This document shows, piece after piece, positions 1 to 9,469 of a stretch of DNA of 64,000 bases; the first letter of the stretch is position 1; every line of letters starts with the position of its first letter. The notes beneath the pieces are model-generated. The model searched no databases and was not told the DNA's origin. It worked only from the letters and a program-made list of their open reading frames with translations. Source of the stretch: Bog-950 sp046329495 (GTDB taxonomy: Bacteria; Bacteroidota; Bacteroidia; Chitinophagales; LD1); contig JAXLUO010000002.1 in assembly GCA_046329495.1 (NCBI GenBank), positions 372,001-436,000 of the forward strand, given 5' to 3'. The position numbers were made by a program, and so were the translations under genes.

Positions 1-379
1 CGTTCGTGTTTATGGCTACAACGGGGCTTATAATACAAGTTCGTGCTATACGCTGAATGCAAGCATCAGTAGCACAGCATTTAAGGATGAAGAAGAATTA
101 AGCGTTCCAAAAGCAATGAGTGACATTAACTACTCGTTATATCCAAATCCATCAACCGGAGAAATAACCGTTGAGATGAATTTTGATGATGTGATGGATC
201 GTGTTGAAATTAAGGCTTATGACCTTACCGGACGTGAAGTTCAGAGCAATGCCTATAGCGAAGTGCAGGGTCAACTGAAGACCACTTTAGACCTGCGCGA
301 TATGCCTAACGGTATTTATCAGGTGGTAATTAACTCGCCTATGGGCCGCGAAACCCGCAAGGTGATCATTGCGAAGTAA
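1..379 (+). CDS. C-terminal part of a T9SS-secreted protein (type A sorting domain), 5' end outside window
   Basis: The frame is open from base 2 to the TAA at 377-379, so the gene begins before the window. The visible tail has the typical T9SS type A sorting domain: SLYPNPSTGEITVEM, then a short beta-rich stretch with YDLTGREV, LDLRDMPNGIYQVVI and a basic end (RKVIIAK). In this family the domain directs export through the type IX system and is removed at the cell surface. The function of the cargo part cannot be told, because only about 35 residues before the sorting domain are present. An ATG at 116 is internal and is not a real start. Confidence 0.85.
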   Translation, partial: VRVYGYNGAYNTSSCYTLNASISSTAFKDEEELSVPKAMSDINYSLYPNPSTGEITVEMNFDDVMDRVEIKAYDLTGREVQSNAYSEVQGQLKTTLDLRDMPNGIYQVVINSPMGRETRKVIIAK

Positions 380-388
380 TTTGATTTA

Positions 389-439
389 TTCAGTCAATAA
401 AAAAAGGGCGCTCGTAGCGCCCTTTTTTTATTGACTGAA
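389..439. terminator. Perfect 24-bp-stem bidirectional terminator
   Basis: Bases 389-412 and 416-439 are exact reverse complements around a 3-base loop (cgt). The GC core (gggcgct/agcgccc) is flanked by runs of seven A and seven T, so either strand gives a hairpin followed by a U tract. It lies between convergent genes: the T9SS protein ends at 379 and ppx at 447. Confidence 0.93.
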
Positions 440-446
440 ACCGTCT

Positions 447-1388
447 TTATTCCAGCTTACTCTTTTTGCCATTCAGATATTCCTTATATACCTCGCGTAC
501 GATACCATCGCCCAGACCTATTTTGGGAACATATATCTTATCAGCCTTCATACTTTTCATAATATTCAGGAAGATTTCGCCGGCTGGGATAATTACGTCC
601 GCGCGATCAGGGTTCAAGTCAAAAACCTTCATCCGGTCATCGTACGAGTAGCGCTTCAACTCCTCCATGATATCCTCCAGCATGTCGATAGGCATTGGTT
701 TGCCGGGTTTGAGGTTGACCAGCTTGGATATACGGTTAATGTTACCACCCGAGCCAATCATGGAAAACCCTTTGGTTTTACCAGCCTTGAGTTTCAGCCA
801 TGCATTTAGCTTTTTCCAATCATCCTTTGTAACCTGTTTCTGTAAAATACGCAGGGTACCAATGTTAAAAGACTTTGCCGCTATTGCTTTGCGGTTGTTA
901 AAGATGGTAATCTCTGTGCTGCCGCCACCTACATCTACAAACAAACAGGTATCATTAATTTTACCCAGGGTGGCATTCTGGCTATTAAAAATCAGATGAG
1001 CTTCGGTATTACCAGTTATAATTTCTATATCGATACCGGCTTGTTCTTTAATGCGCTTAATAATCTGCGGGCCATTCAATGCCTCGCGCATAGCCGAAGT
1101 TGCACACCCCCGGTAATGCAGCACATCGTTAGCCCGCATCAGATATTTAAAGGCCAGCATGGTTTCAACCAAATGCTTGATGGTTACCTCAGGAATGCGA
1201 TGATCAGTAAATGCGTTTACACCAAGGCGGATAGGAACGCGGATAAGGGCGCTTTTTTTGAAAAAAGGTCCCTCACCATTCTGTAAAACGTTTGCAATTA
1301 AAAGCCTTACAGAGTTAGAGCCAATGTCGATTGCAGCAAATCTCCTGATTTCCAATGTGTCGGAAATTTTATTAAAAATACCAACCAA
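447..1388 (-). CDS. ppx: Ppx/GppA-family exopolyphosphatase
   Basis: 313 residues of the ASKHA (actin-like ATPase) fold, a single Ppx/GppA domain without the C-terminal HD-like domain of long E. coli Ppx. Visible motifs are the first phosphate loop AIDIGSNSVRLL (about residues 19-30) and the second DVGGGSTE (about 152-159), followed by IGSGGN in the C-terminal half. The family hydrolyses terminal phosphates from polyphosphate, or pppGpp in GppA members. It lies 45 bp downstream of ppk1 on the same strand, which favours the polyphosphate role. The first Met leaves a short tail before the fold; a slightly later start cannot be excluded. Confidence 0.9.
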   Translation of the reverse strand: MVGIFNKISDTLEIRRFAAIDIGSNSVRLLIANVLQNGEGPFFKKSALIRVPIRLGVNAFTDHRIPEVTIKHLVETMLAFKYLMRANDVLHYRGCATSAMREALNGPQIIKRIKEQAGIDIEIITGNTEAHLIFNSQNATLGKINDTCLFVDVGGGSTEITIFNNRKAIAAKSFNIGTLRILQKQVTKDDWKKLNAWLKLKAGKTKGFSMIGSGGNINRISKLVNLKPGKPMPIDMLEDIMEELKRYSYDDRMKVFDLNPDRADVIIPAGEIFLNIMKSMKADKIYVPKIGLGDGIVREVYKEYLNGKKSKLE

Positions 1389-1433
1389 TAAAATCAGTAG
1401 TACACTTAGTTTTCAACCACTGAATTGTGCATT

Positions 1434-3488
1434 CTAAGGATTCAGTTGCTTGAGGTATTTATAGATGGCATCCTGCGAACGGACAGCCTCTTTTGAACCG
1501 GTAGTGCGGTGTTCATTTTGCTGTGTTTCGTCCATAACCCGGGCTTTCACATTATCGCTCCATTGGATATCCATCATCCTGCGTAATTCCTTTTGAAGAT
1601 TCTTATCCTTTACCGGGCAGGTAACCTCTATCCGGTGGTCAAGGTTGCGGGTCATCCAATCGGCTGATGAAATAAAATACAACTCCTCTCCCTGATTATA
1701 GAAAACGTAAATACGGGAATGCTCAAGATACTTATCTACAATACTAATCGCCTCTATATTCTCACTCATACCCTTAACACCGGGAATTAGTGCACAGGTG
1801 CCCCGTACAATAATTCTGATCTTTACACCATCTCTGCTGGCATCATACAGGCATTTTATCATCTCCTCATCCACCAGGCTATTCATCTTCAAAAATATTT
1901 CGGCTCTTTTACCCTTACGGGCAACAGCTGCTTCATTTTCAACAAGTTTAATAAACTGCTTGCGGGTGGAAAGAGGCGATACAATGAGCTGATTAAAGCT
2001 ATGCACCTTATAGTTCTTATCAAAGAAATCGAAGATATTATCTACTTCCTTAGTAATTTTTGCGTCAGCGGTAAACAACGAATCATCGCTGTACACCTTG
2101 GATGTGTTCTCATTGTAATTACCGGTAGTTATGTTCGCGTAAAGAACGTTTTTTCCGCTTTCGTAACGTGTAATCAAACAGAGCTTTGAATGCACTTTTA
2201 AGCCCGGCACACCATAAATCACCTGAATGCCTTCTTCCTGTAATTCTTTAGCCCATTTAATATTTGCTTCTTCGTCAAAGCGGGCTTGTACCTCTACTAC
2301 CGCAATTACTTGTTTGCCATTTTTAGCGGCATTAACCAACGCATTTATCACCCGGCTACGTGCAGCCACGCGGTAGAGGGTAATTTTAATTGATTTTACA
2401 TTAGGGTCAATAGCTGCCTCGCGAAGTAAATCGATGAAATGAGAAAATGTTTGATAGGGGTAATGCAACATAATATCCTGCTTCTTCATAACCTCAAAGA
2501 AGCTTTGATTTGCAGCAAGCAATTTGTGCTGTAAAGGCTTTTGGCTTTCATATAGCAAGTTGGCCGGGCCAATTGCCGGAAACTTCATGAAGTCCTTAAA
2601 ATTATGATACCTGCCACCGGGTTGCAGGTTTCCTTCATCCTTCATGGAAAGTTTAGCCATTAAGTAACGGAGCAAATCGGGAGGTAATTTACTATCGAAC
2701 ACAAATCGTACAGGATTACCCTTTTGGCGTGCTTTTACGCCTTTGGAGATCTTATCGATAAAACTCTGGGAAATATCATTATCAATATCCAATTCCGCAT
2801 CGCGAGTTACTTTAATGGTATAAGCCTCTATACTTTTAACACCGAAGGAAGAGAATACTTCAGGGAGGTTATAGCGGATGATATCATCCAGCAGAATTAC
2901 GTAGTTGTTCCCGTTTTCCTGGGGCAGAATTATGAAACGCTCCGCATCAGGCGGTATTTCAATCAATGCATATTGTTGAGCATCCTGCTTACCATTTGGT
3001 AGCAGTTTAATCGCCAAATAAATCACCTTGTCCTTCAGATAAGGAAATTGTTTTACCTGGCTAAGCATAATAGGAACAAGTGAGGGCCTTACGTTCTCAT
3101 TAAAGTAATCCTTTATCAGCTCGCCCTGAGAAGCATTTACCTGCGTTTCGTTAATGATAAATATCTTCTGCTTTTTTAGTTCGCGTTGTATATCCGCATA
3201 CACTTCTTCAAACAATTTGCCCTGCTTAAGCACCGTCTGCTGAACTTCTTCCAGAATTTTTTTAGGCTTATGATACAGGTCGCCGCGGGTTTTCTTGCCG
3301 ATGCCGAGTAAACGTGTTACTGTTGCAACTCTTACCCTGAAAAACTCATCCTGATTATTAGAGAAAATCCCTAAAAAACGCAGGCGTTCCAATACAGGTA
3401 CACGTGTATCGGCTGCTTCCTGCAAAACGCGCCCGTTAAATGATAACCAACTGATTTCGCGATTGATAAACTGATTGATCTTGGCCAT
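1434..3488 (-). CDS. ppk1: Polyphosphate kinase 1
   Basis: 684 residues, the usual PPK1 length. The N-terminal domain opens with FINREISWLSFNGRVLQEA, and the two phospholipase-D-like C-terminal domains carry the expected histidines: H433 in GLKVHSKLCLI (phosphorylated in the E. coli enzyme family) and H590 in DKYLEHSRIYVF. The enzyme reversibly makes polyphosphate from ATP. It is transcribed toward ppx, so synthesis and breakdown enzymes are probably one operon. The ATG at 3488 gives a start (MAKINQFINREISW) that fits family members. Confidence 0.97.
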   Translation of the reverse strand: MAKINQFINREISWLSFNGRVLQEAADTRVPVLERLRFLGIFSNNQDEFFRVRVATVTRLLGIGKKTRGDLYHKPKKILEEVQQTVLKQGKLFEEVYADIQRELKKQKIFIINETQVNASQGELIKDYFNENVRPSLVPIMLSQVKQFPYLKDKVIYLAIKLLPNGKQDAQQYALIEIPPDAERFIILPQENGNNYVILLDDIIRYNLPEVFSSFGVKSIEAYTIKVTRDAELDIDNDISQSFIDKISKGVKARQKGNPVRFVFDSKLPPDLLRYLMAKLSMKDEGNLQPGGRYHNFKDFMKFPAIGPANLLYESQKPLQHKLLAANQSFFEVMKKQDIMLHYPYQTFSHFIDLLREAAIDPNVKSIKITLYRVAARSRVINALVNAAKNGKQVIAVVEVQARFDEEANIKWAKELQEEGIQVIYGVPGLKVHSKLCLITRYESGKNVLYANITTGNYNENTSKVYSDDSLFTADAKITKEVDNIFDFFDKNYKVHSFNQLIVSPLSTRKQFIKLVENEAAVARKGKRAEIFLKMNSLVDEEMIKCLYDASRDGVKIRIIVRGTCALIPGVKGMSENIEAISIVDKYLEHSRIYVFYNQGEELYFISSADWMTRNLDHRIEVTCPVKDKNLQKELRRMMDIQWSDNVKARVMDETQQNEHRTTGSKEAVRSQDAIYKYLKQLNP

Positions 3489-3745
3489 AGAACTTCTGCA
3501 ATGCCGCTGTGGGTCAAAATATTAGAAATCCTAAAATACACGAAACCCTGAATATCGGTGGTGATGTGCATCAATATTTAACGTTAAATTAAATCCAGAT
3601 GCCGTTTGAAAGCCGGTGCTTTACGTGACCGCGACAATCGTATTTTACCCTACAACCAGTTAAAAAGACTATAGTAATTCCCCATATCAAGGCAATCAGG
3701 TATGTACGTATTCTAGACACATTAATTTAACGTTACAACACCTGG
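3489..3745. other. Intergenic gap of about 257 bp
   Basis: No convincing gene, RNA or repeat is seen between the ppk1 start and the end of the SixA-like gene. The ppk1 promoter must lie here, but I cannot place a clear TANNTTTG element. Confidence 0.5.
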
Positions 3746-4240
3746 CTACATTGTTTTAGGAGATATAAAATACCTTAAAACAACCTTGTTGGTGGTATAT
3801 ATCTCCCAATTGTGGCATTCTATTTCCAGCCAGGCTACGCCGGTTGTAGGCAATTCTTCAATGCTATTAGGAACCAACATATTAACCAGATAGGTTAAGG
3901 AAGGATTATGACCCACCACAACCAGGGTTTGCACACTCTCATCTGTTTCACGTATAACCTGCAACACATCTTCAGCACTACTTTCGTAAATCCGTTTATC
4001 GAATATTAGTTCCGTTGGTTGAAACCGAAGGTTTTGACAGAGCAATTCAGCAGTTTGCCGTGTACGTAAGGCCGGACTGCTGATAATAGCGTCGGGTTTT
4101 AGTTTCAGGCTACTCAAATATTTCCCCATCTTAATGGCATCTTCCTTCCGGTCCTTTTTTAACGGTCGATCAAAATCGGTAAGGCCTAACTCCTTCCAAC
4201 TCGATTTTGTATGCCTTACTAATACTAATTGCCTTCTCAT
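3746..4240 (-). CDS. SixA-like histidine phosphatase
   Basis: 164 residues of the histidine phosphatase superfamily. LVLVRHTKSSW near the N-terminus carries the phospho-accepting His in the RH motif; PALRTRQTAELL and VVVGHNPSLTYLVN carry the further Arg and His of the active site. The overall form (DFDRPLKKDRKEDA after the first motif) matches the SixA group, which removes phosphate from phosphohistidine in proteins such as NPr/HPt in E. coli. The real substrate here is unknown. It is divergent from the metal-type cluster that starts at 4333, with 92 bp between them. Confidence 0.85.
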   Translation of the reverse strand: MRRQLVLVRHTKSSWKELGLTDFDRPLKKDRKEDAIKMGKYLSSLKLKPDAIISSPALRTRQTAELLCQNLRFQPTELIFDKRIYESSAEDVLQVIRETDESVQTLVVVGHNPSLTYLVNMLVPNSIEELPTTGVAWLEIECHNWEIYTTNKVVLRYFISPKTM

Positions 4241-4320
4241 GGCTTGAAGTTACAAAATAAGGACAAGGGTATTTTACATCAACTTAACTTATGCTTAAAT
4301 AGCAAAAATGGGGTTATTTC

Positions 4321-4328
4321 TATATTTG
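4321..4328 (+). promoter_or_regulatory. Putative -7 element (TATATTTG) of the metal-type cluster
   Basis: Exact match to the Bacteroidota -7 consensus TANNTTTG. It ends only four bases before the ATG at 4333, so the transcript would begin at or next to the start codon. Either the mRNA is leaderless or translation begins at the second Met (4339). No clear -33 TTTG is present. Confidence 0.45.
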
Positions 4329-4332
4329 CCCT

Positions 4333-4665
4333 ATGCGTATGCGGCCGGCTATTAAAGCCCTGCTTTCTGTATTGTTTACGATGGCTATTCTCTTTACCGT
4401 TTCGGTAAAAGAGGTGCACTATTTGTTTGCCGAGCACGGAAGCCATGAGCATTGCGAGAACCACCTGCACAGTGGCGATGAACACGGAAGTTGTGAGGTA
4501 TGTAAGTTTGACATGGCAACGTTTACTGATGCCATTGCCAGGGAGTCTGTATTAGTTCCGCAAGAATGGCATATAACAGCAGTCTACAATTATCAAGGAT
4601 TTGAAGTTTTAGCATCTCCTGGCACAATAAATTTACGTGGCCCGCCTGCATTAACCTACTGGTAG
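4333..4665 (+). CDS. Small His/Cys-rich membrane-anchored or exported protein, possible metal binder
   Basis: 110 residues. A hydrophobic N-terminal helix (ALLSVLFTMAILFTVSV) is followed by a stretch dense in metal ligands, FAEHGSHEHCENHLHSGDEH, and then GSCEVCKFD. Many His plus three Cys within about 30 residues suggest metal binding outside the cytoplasm. I do not recognise a named family; the layout resembles the short DUF2946-type proteins that sit beside TonB receptors for metals in other phyla, but this is analogy only. The TonB receptor begins 69 bp downstream on the same strand, and the rest of the cluster (MbnP-like and MbnH-like proteins) points to copper. Confidence 0.7.
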   Translation: MRMRPAIKALLSVLFTMAILFTVSVKEVHYLFAEHGSHEHCENHLHSGDEHGSCEVCKFDMATFTDAIARESVLVPQEWHITAVYNYQGFEVLASPGTINLRGPPALTYW

Positions 4666-4734
4666 TATATGGCCCTTCGCGGGCATTCTTCCGGCTACAA
4701 CAGCCGGCATTTTTCATGTTAATACATACAGGTA

Positions 4735-7128
4735 ATGCAAAACAAAATTATAATCACATGGCTGTGCTATGTCCTGTTCCCCTTTATGCTGGCAGCACAG
4801 CAAAAAATAAGCGGCCGCGTTATCGACGGCCAAAGCGGCGATGCCATCCCTGGAGCAATGGTATATCTCACGGAATTAAAAAGCGGTGCGGTATGTGATT
4901 CGTTAGGCGCGTTTACAATTCAAAACATACCTAAAGGAACGTTTCTCTGTCAAGCATCCTTTATTGGTTACGGTACTCAGATATTAAAAATAAGTGTGCC
5001 GGCAGATACTCTTTACCAATTCACACTTCAGCCATCTCATAAAGAAATTGAAGAAATAGTAGTAACCGGCACTTCAAAAAGTACAGCTTTACGCGAGAGC
5101 ACCGTGCCCACAGTTGTCATAAACAGCGAAGCACTGTTTCATAGCAGTTCTACCAATATTGTAGATGCAATCAGCAAAACGCCCGGCGTTGCCCAAATTA
5201 GTACCGGCGGCGGCATTTCGAAGCCGGTTATAAGAGGACTATCGTATAACCGTGTGCTTACACTAAATAACGGCACCCGTCAGGAAGGCCAGCAATGGGG
5301 GGATGAACACGGTGTTGAAATTGATGAGTACAGTGTTGACAGGGTTGAAATTATCAAAGGCCCCGGTTCGTTAATGTATGGAAGTGATGCAATGGGCGGA
5401 GTGGTAAATTTTATTCGTCCTCAACCCTTACCCACAGGGAAAGTAACAACAGAACTTTTAACCGAATATCAAAGTAACAATCATTTGATTGGTTGGAGTT
5501 TATTCAGTGCCGGTACGCGAAACAAACTCTCCTGGCAAGCCAGGATAAGTAATCGCGATGCAGGTGCTTTCAGAAACCGCTATGATGGATTTGTTGTGAA
5601 TACCGGTTATAATGAATGGAGCTGAAACGGATTGCTGAGTGCGCAACATAAGTATGGGTACACGCAAGTGGTATTATCATCTTATAATACACAGCTTGGT
5701 TTTAACGAAGGGGAGCGCGACAGTACCGGTTACTGGCTACAGGAAGATGGAAGTTCAATAAATCCTTCAACCTGGGGAGGATATAAACTTCGCCTGCCAT
5801 TTCAACGCGTAAATCATCAGTTAATACAGCTAAGAAACCTCGTATATCTTAACAACCAAAGTTCGGTAGAACTTAACCTTGGCTACCAAAACAATATGCG
5901 AAGAGAATATGAAGAGAGCAAGTTAAGACCTGGATTATTCTTAATGCTTCATACCATTAACTACGATATTAAGTACCATCTACCGGACTTCAAGAAATGG
6001 GAAACCACTATTGGATTAAATGGCATGGTGCAATTAAACCGCAACAAAGGAAACGAATACCTTATACCAGACTATGTTCAGGGTGATGCAGGTTTATTTG
6101 CCATAACCCAAAAGCGCTGGAGAAAAATCTCATTTAGCGCGGGCGTACGTGGCGACCTGCGATCCATTAACATAAATCCCTTATGGATGGATAGTTCAGG
6201 TGTGCCATCAAAGCAAGGGGTAGCAGGTGCAGATCAATTATTTACCGCTCAACACAAATTTTATGGCAATGCCACCGGCAATATCGGCATAGCCATAAAT
6301 CCGTTACCGGAATTAACGCTTAAGCTAAATATAGGCTCGGGATTCCGTACGCCAACGGTATCGGAACTTGCCTCAAACGGCGTACATGAAGGAACCTTGC
6401 GTTATGAGTTAGGCAACCAACAGCTAAAACCTGAATACAGCATACAGGCTGATTTGGGTATGGCCTTTACCAACGCACACATAACTTTCGAGGTTGCAGC
6501 TTTTGCAAACTACATTAAGCGCTTTACCTATGCAGTAAAGGTGTTGGCATCAACTGGCGGCGATAGCTTACCGGACCCTACCCAACCCATTGTGTTGTTT
6601 ACTTTTACGCAACACGATGCATTATTAATTGGAGGAGAGGCCACACTGGATGTTCATCCACACCCTTTGGATTGGCTGCATATTGAGAATACGCTTAGTT
6701 ATGTACGTGGTTTGCTACCCGGCGCAACCAAAGAATCTCAAAACCTGCCTTTTATGCCGCCGCTTAGATGGATATGTAGCCTACGTGCTGAAAGCGATCA
6801 CCTCGGTAAGGTATTAGCACATGCCTATGTTGGTGTTGAAAGTGACTATCATGCCAGGCAGAACTTTGTGCTTGCCTACGCTAATACTGAAACCGTAACA
6901 CCACGGTACTGGTTATTAAATGCTTCCATGGGCACCGATATTCTGGTAAAGGGAAAAAAAAGATTAGGCATTCAGCTTTCCGCCAATAATTTATTGAGCA
7001 TAAGTTACCAGGATCATCTGAGCCGATGGAAGTATAATGGTGAAAATCCTTTAACCGGTAGGACAGGTATCTATAATATGGGTAGAAACTTTGTGCTGAA
7101 ATGTATAATACCCTTATACAATCGATAA
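4735..7128 (+). pseudogene. TonB-dependent receptor interrupted by one in-frame TGA
   Basis: A single frame runs 4735-7128 with one stop, TGA at 5623-5625; on both sides the protein is a normal TonB receptor. It has a signal peptide (LCYVLFPFMLAAQQ), a carboxypeptidase-regulatory-like domain (about residues 23-110), a plug domain with EEIVVTGTSK, GGISKPVIRGLSYNR and VDRVEIIKGPGSLMYGSDA, then the beta-barrel including the GSGFRTPTVSELASNG region. The stop lies at codon 297, early in the barrel, in the context NEWS-stop-NGLLSAQ; TGG (Trp) to TGA would be a one-base change. TGA is used as a normal stop elsewhere (for example at 60443 and 61669), so recoding is unlikely. Either a recent loss, a reversible or population variant, or a sequencing error. 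The 5' product alone would have no full barrel. Confidence 0.88.
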
Positions 7129-7225
7129 CTGTTAAACAGGTGCTTAATTGCACCGGTTTTTTGCGATCCGAAACATGAAAACATTTTTATGACCTAAATC
7201 ATTAGGATTTCCCAGTTTGCAGTAC

Positions 7226-7233
7226 TATTTTTG
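7226..7233 (+). promoter_or_regulatory. Putative -7 element (TATTTTTG) inside the metal-type cluster
   Basis: Exact TANNTTTG match five bases before the GTG start at 7239, so a transcript from it would be nearly leaderless, as at 4321. It would let the genes after the broken TonB receptor be expressed independently. Confidence 0.4.
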
Positions 7234-7238
7234 ACGTC

Positions 7239-7616
7239 GTGAAAAAGTTGCTCGCCATATTTTTGTCCTTCGCTATGCTTAGTCAGGCATTGGTGAATGT
7301 GGGTATTGGCGTGTATTATAACCTTAACAAGGCCTACATTAGCAAACAACTTTGCGAAAACAGGAACAACCCGAAACTTCATTGTGAAGGTCATTGCTAT
7401 TTGAGTAAGCAATTAAAAAAAGCTGAAGAAGGCGAGAATAGGAGTCAATCGCAGCTACTAAAAGAAAAAGAGGAAGTAGTTATCAGTTTAGATAACGAAC
7501 TAAAGGTTAGCTACTTCCCTATTTATACTATAACCGGTTATGCCCGGGTGTATACCACATCTTTGCCAACCTCTCCCTTTGCGGAAATACAACAGCCTCC
7601 CAAGATAATAGCATAA
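7239..7616 (+). CDS. Small exported protein with CENRNNPKLHCEGHC motif, unknown function
   Basis: 125 residues beginning with GTG. An N-terminal hydrophobic segment (LLAIFLSFAMLSQALVNVGIGVYY) would serve as signal or anchor. Then comes LCENRNNPKLHCEGHCYL, a C-x8-C-x3-C array with a His next to two of the cysteines, followed by a Lys/Glu-rich, likely helical linker. From memory, similar short proteins with this Cys/His array occur in other Bacteroidota, but I know of no assigned function. The ligand set suits Cu or another soft metal. It is followed 37 bp later by the outer-membrane barrel gene. Confidence 0.7.
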   Translation: MKKLLAIFLSFAMLSQALVNVGIGVYYNLNKAYISKQLCENRNNPKLHCEGHCYLSKQLKKAEEGENRSQSQLLKEKEEVVISLDNELKVSYFPIYTITGYARVYTTSLPTSPFAEIQQPPKIIA

Positions 7617-7653
7617 CCCTTTTTGCTATTAATCACTGTTATATTTCTTAATC

Positions 7654-8592
7654 ATGAATTGGAAATTAATGATGTGCCTGCCGGCATTATTGGCAGCATA
7701 TATCAACATATCGGCACAAAGTTGCTGCTGCGCAAGTACAGGATCGAATTGGAGTATAATGCCCAATTTAGAAAAGCATGTAGTAGGCGCACGGTATTAC
7801 TATAAAACTTTTTATTCGGTTTATCCGCATAGTCTTAACCCTGAGCTATCGAACAGCCGCACCGAGGAGCAATTACATACGATGGAGCTCTTTGGCAGGT
7901 TCAACATAGCCAAACGCCTGCAGCTATCTATTTTTTTACCGGTTAACATAATCAGCCAAACAGATAGAAAAGGTGATAGCCGCAGTGCAGGGTTGGGTGA
8001 TATGAGTTTTATGCTGCAGTATGGCTTACTTGATCCGCTCCGTTGTAACGGTAAAACAAGTAAACACCAACTGCGTTTAGGCGCCGGGGTTAAGCTCCCT
8101 TCGGGCCAATTTAGCATGACTGCCGCTAATATGTTTGCCACCAGTTTACAACTGGGTACGGGCAGTGTCGATTTCCTTTTCAACGGTATTTATACATACC
8201 GATTCAAACAATTCGGCTTTAACCTAACAGCAGCTTACCGTTTAAACACGGCCAACCCTTACCAATATAAATTCGGTGACCGTGTACAAAGCGGAGCATC
8301 GTTTTTTTATGTAATCCCCGTTAAGGCACTATCCATAATGCCGCAGATCGGAATTAATTACGATCACGGATTTTTTAATCATTCCAAAAAAGAAAAGCTG
8401 AGCTACACCGGTGGTGATTTCTTAACTGCCACGGCAGGCTTAGATATATACTACAAGAGCATTGCCTTTACCACTGCATTTACCCCTGCCTTGGTAAACC
8501 GGTTAAACTGGAGCGGAGAACTGCGCCAGAAGTATTTTTTTGAAGTTGGAGTGTTTTACAATTTTCAAACCAAAAAACCATTAACCAAGTAA
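7654..8592 (+). CDS. Outer-membrane beta-barrel protein, transporter-like, unknown substrate
   Basis: 312 residues with a signal peptide ending near AAYINISAQS, then CCCASTGS. The body is full of alternating hydrophobic/aromatic strands (for example RLQLSIFLPVNII, GDMSFMLQYGLLD, HQLRLGAGVKLPSG, FGFNLTAAYRLN) and ends with KYFFEVGVFYNF, as expected of an outer-membrane barrel. No enzyme motif is seen. The three adjacent cysteines right after the predicted cleavage site are unusual and could bind metal or carry lipid. The next gene (MbnP-like) begins two bases after the stop, so the two are almost certainly co-translated. Confidence 0.75.
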   Translation: MNWKLMMCLPALLAAYINISAQSCCCASTGSNWSIMPNLEKHVVGARYYYKTFYSVYPHSLNPELSNSRTEEQLHTMELFGRFNIAKRLQLSIFLPVNIISQTDRKGDSRSAGLGDMSFMLQYGLLDPLRCNGKTSKHQLRLGAGVKLPSGQFSMTAANMFATSLQLGTGSVDFLFNGIYTYRFKQFGFNLTAAYRLNTANPYQYKFGDRVQSGASFFYVIPVKALSIMPQIGINYDHGFFNHSKKEKLSYTGGDFLTATAGLDIYYKSIAFTTAFTPALVNRLNWSGELRQKYFFEVGVFYNFQTKKPLTK

Positions 8593-8594
8593 TT

Positions 8595-9404
8595 ATGAAA
8601 AAAACTTTTTTACCATTTGCAGTAATTGCAATCATCGCCTTGCTTACTGTTTCATCCTGCAAAAAAGACAAGGATAACGATCTCGGCAGCGGCCCAATAA
8701 CCTTGCATTTTGACAACCGAGCCGGATCGGATGATCTGGTGTTTGGCACTAATTACACCACGCCAAATGGCGAAAGCGTAAACTTTTCAAAATTCAACTA
8801 TTACATAAGTAACGTTGTTTTTATTAAAACAGATGGAAGCGAATATGTGGTACCCAAGGATAGCTGCTATCATCTGGTAATGGAAAGCGACCCTGAAAGT
8901 GCAGAATTGACCATTAACAACGTACCCGGTGGCGATTACAACGGCGTGCGTTTTATTATTGGTGTAGATAGCTTGAAAAGCACTACCGATATTTCGCAGC
9001 GTACCGGTGATTTAGATCCTGCAGATGCTGCTTCGGATATGTACTGGACCTGGAACAGCGGTTACATATTTTATAAGTTAGAAGGCACATCGCCCTCAGC
9101 TCCATACGATTCAATGATGGGCATGAGCATGTTCTATTATCACATTGGTGGTTTCGGCGGATACAACGCTCCTACCATTAACAACATCAAAACAGTAACC
9201 TTAAACTACAGTGGCGAAGCCGGCCATGCCGGAACAGGCAAAGCTCCTGAGATCCACATTTTTGCCGATGTTATGGAAGTTTTTAAAACACCTACTAATC
9301 TGATCATTGCCGATCATCCGGGTGTAATGTTTGCTCCATACTCTACAACCATTGCGGATAATTATAAAGACATGTTTACTATTAACCACATACACAACGA
9401 TTAA
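8595..9404 (+). CDS. MbnP-like copper-binding lipoprotein
   Basis: 269 residues with a lipoprotein signal (lipobox LLTVSSC, Cys22). The core has the MbnP-family signs: KFNYYISNVVFI, GGDYNGVRFIIGVDS, GDLDPADAASDMYWTWNSGYIF and YKLEG. In methanotroph MbnP, a Trp is changed to kynurenine by the partner di-haem enzyme MbnH and takes part in copper binding; the WTW at about residues 151-153 is a natural candidate region here, but which Trp (if any) is changed cannot be told from sequence. The next gene is the MbnH-like peroxidase, so the known pairing is kept. No methanobactin precursor or synthesis genes are in the window. Confidence 0.88.
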   Translation: MKKTFLPFAVIAIIALLTVSSCKKDKDNDLGSGPITLHFDNRAGSDDLVFGTNYTTPNGESVNFSKFNYYISNVVFIKTDGSEYVVPKDSCYHLVMESDPESAELTINNVPGGDYNGVRFIIGVDSLKSTTDISQRTGDLDPADAASDMYWTWNSGYIFYKLEGTSPSAPYDSMMGMSMFYYHIGGFGGYNAPTINNIKTVTLNYSGEAGHAGTGKAPEIHIFADVMEVFKTPTNLIIADHPGVMFAPYSTTIADNYKDMFTINHIHND

Positions 9405-9469
9405 GGAATGGTTATCGAAGCAGGGGCAGTTTTAACTGCTCCTGCACTTTATCCGCAAAAGCCGAAAAG

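Noticed and set aside
5623..5625. TGA read as Trp (alternative code) or selenocysteine
   Set aside because: TGA ends other genes in this window (60445, 61671, 61672), and no SECIS-like hairpin or selenoprotein family context is evident.
9201..9395. Antisense frames over known genes, such as this 64-codon one
   Set aside because: They are shadows of strongly supported genes on the other strand and lack protein-like composition.
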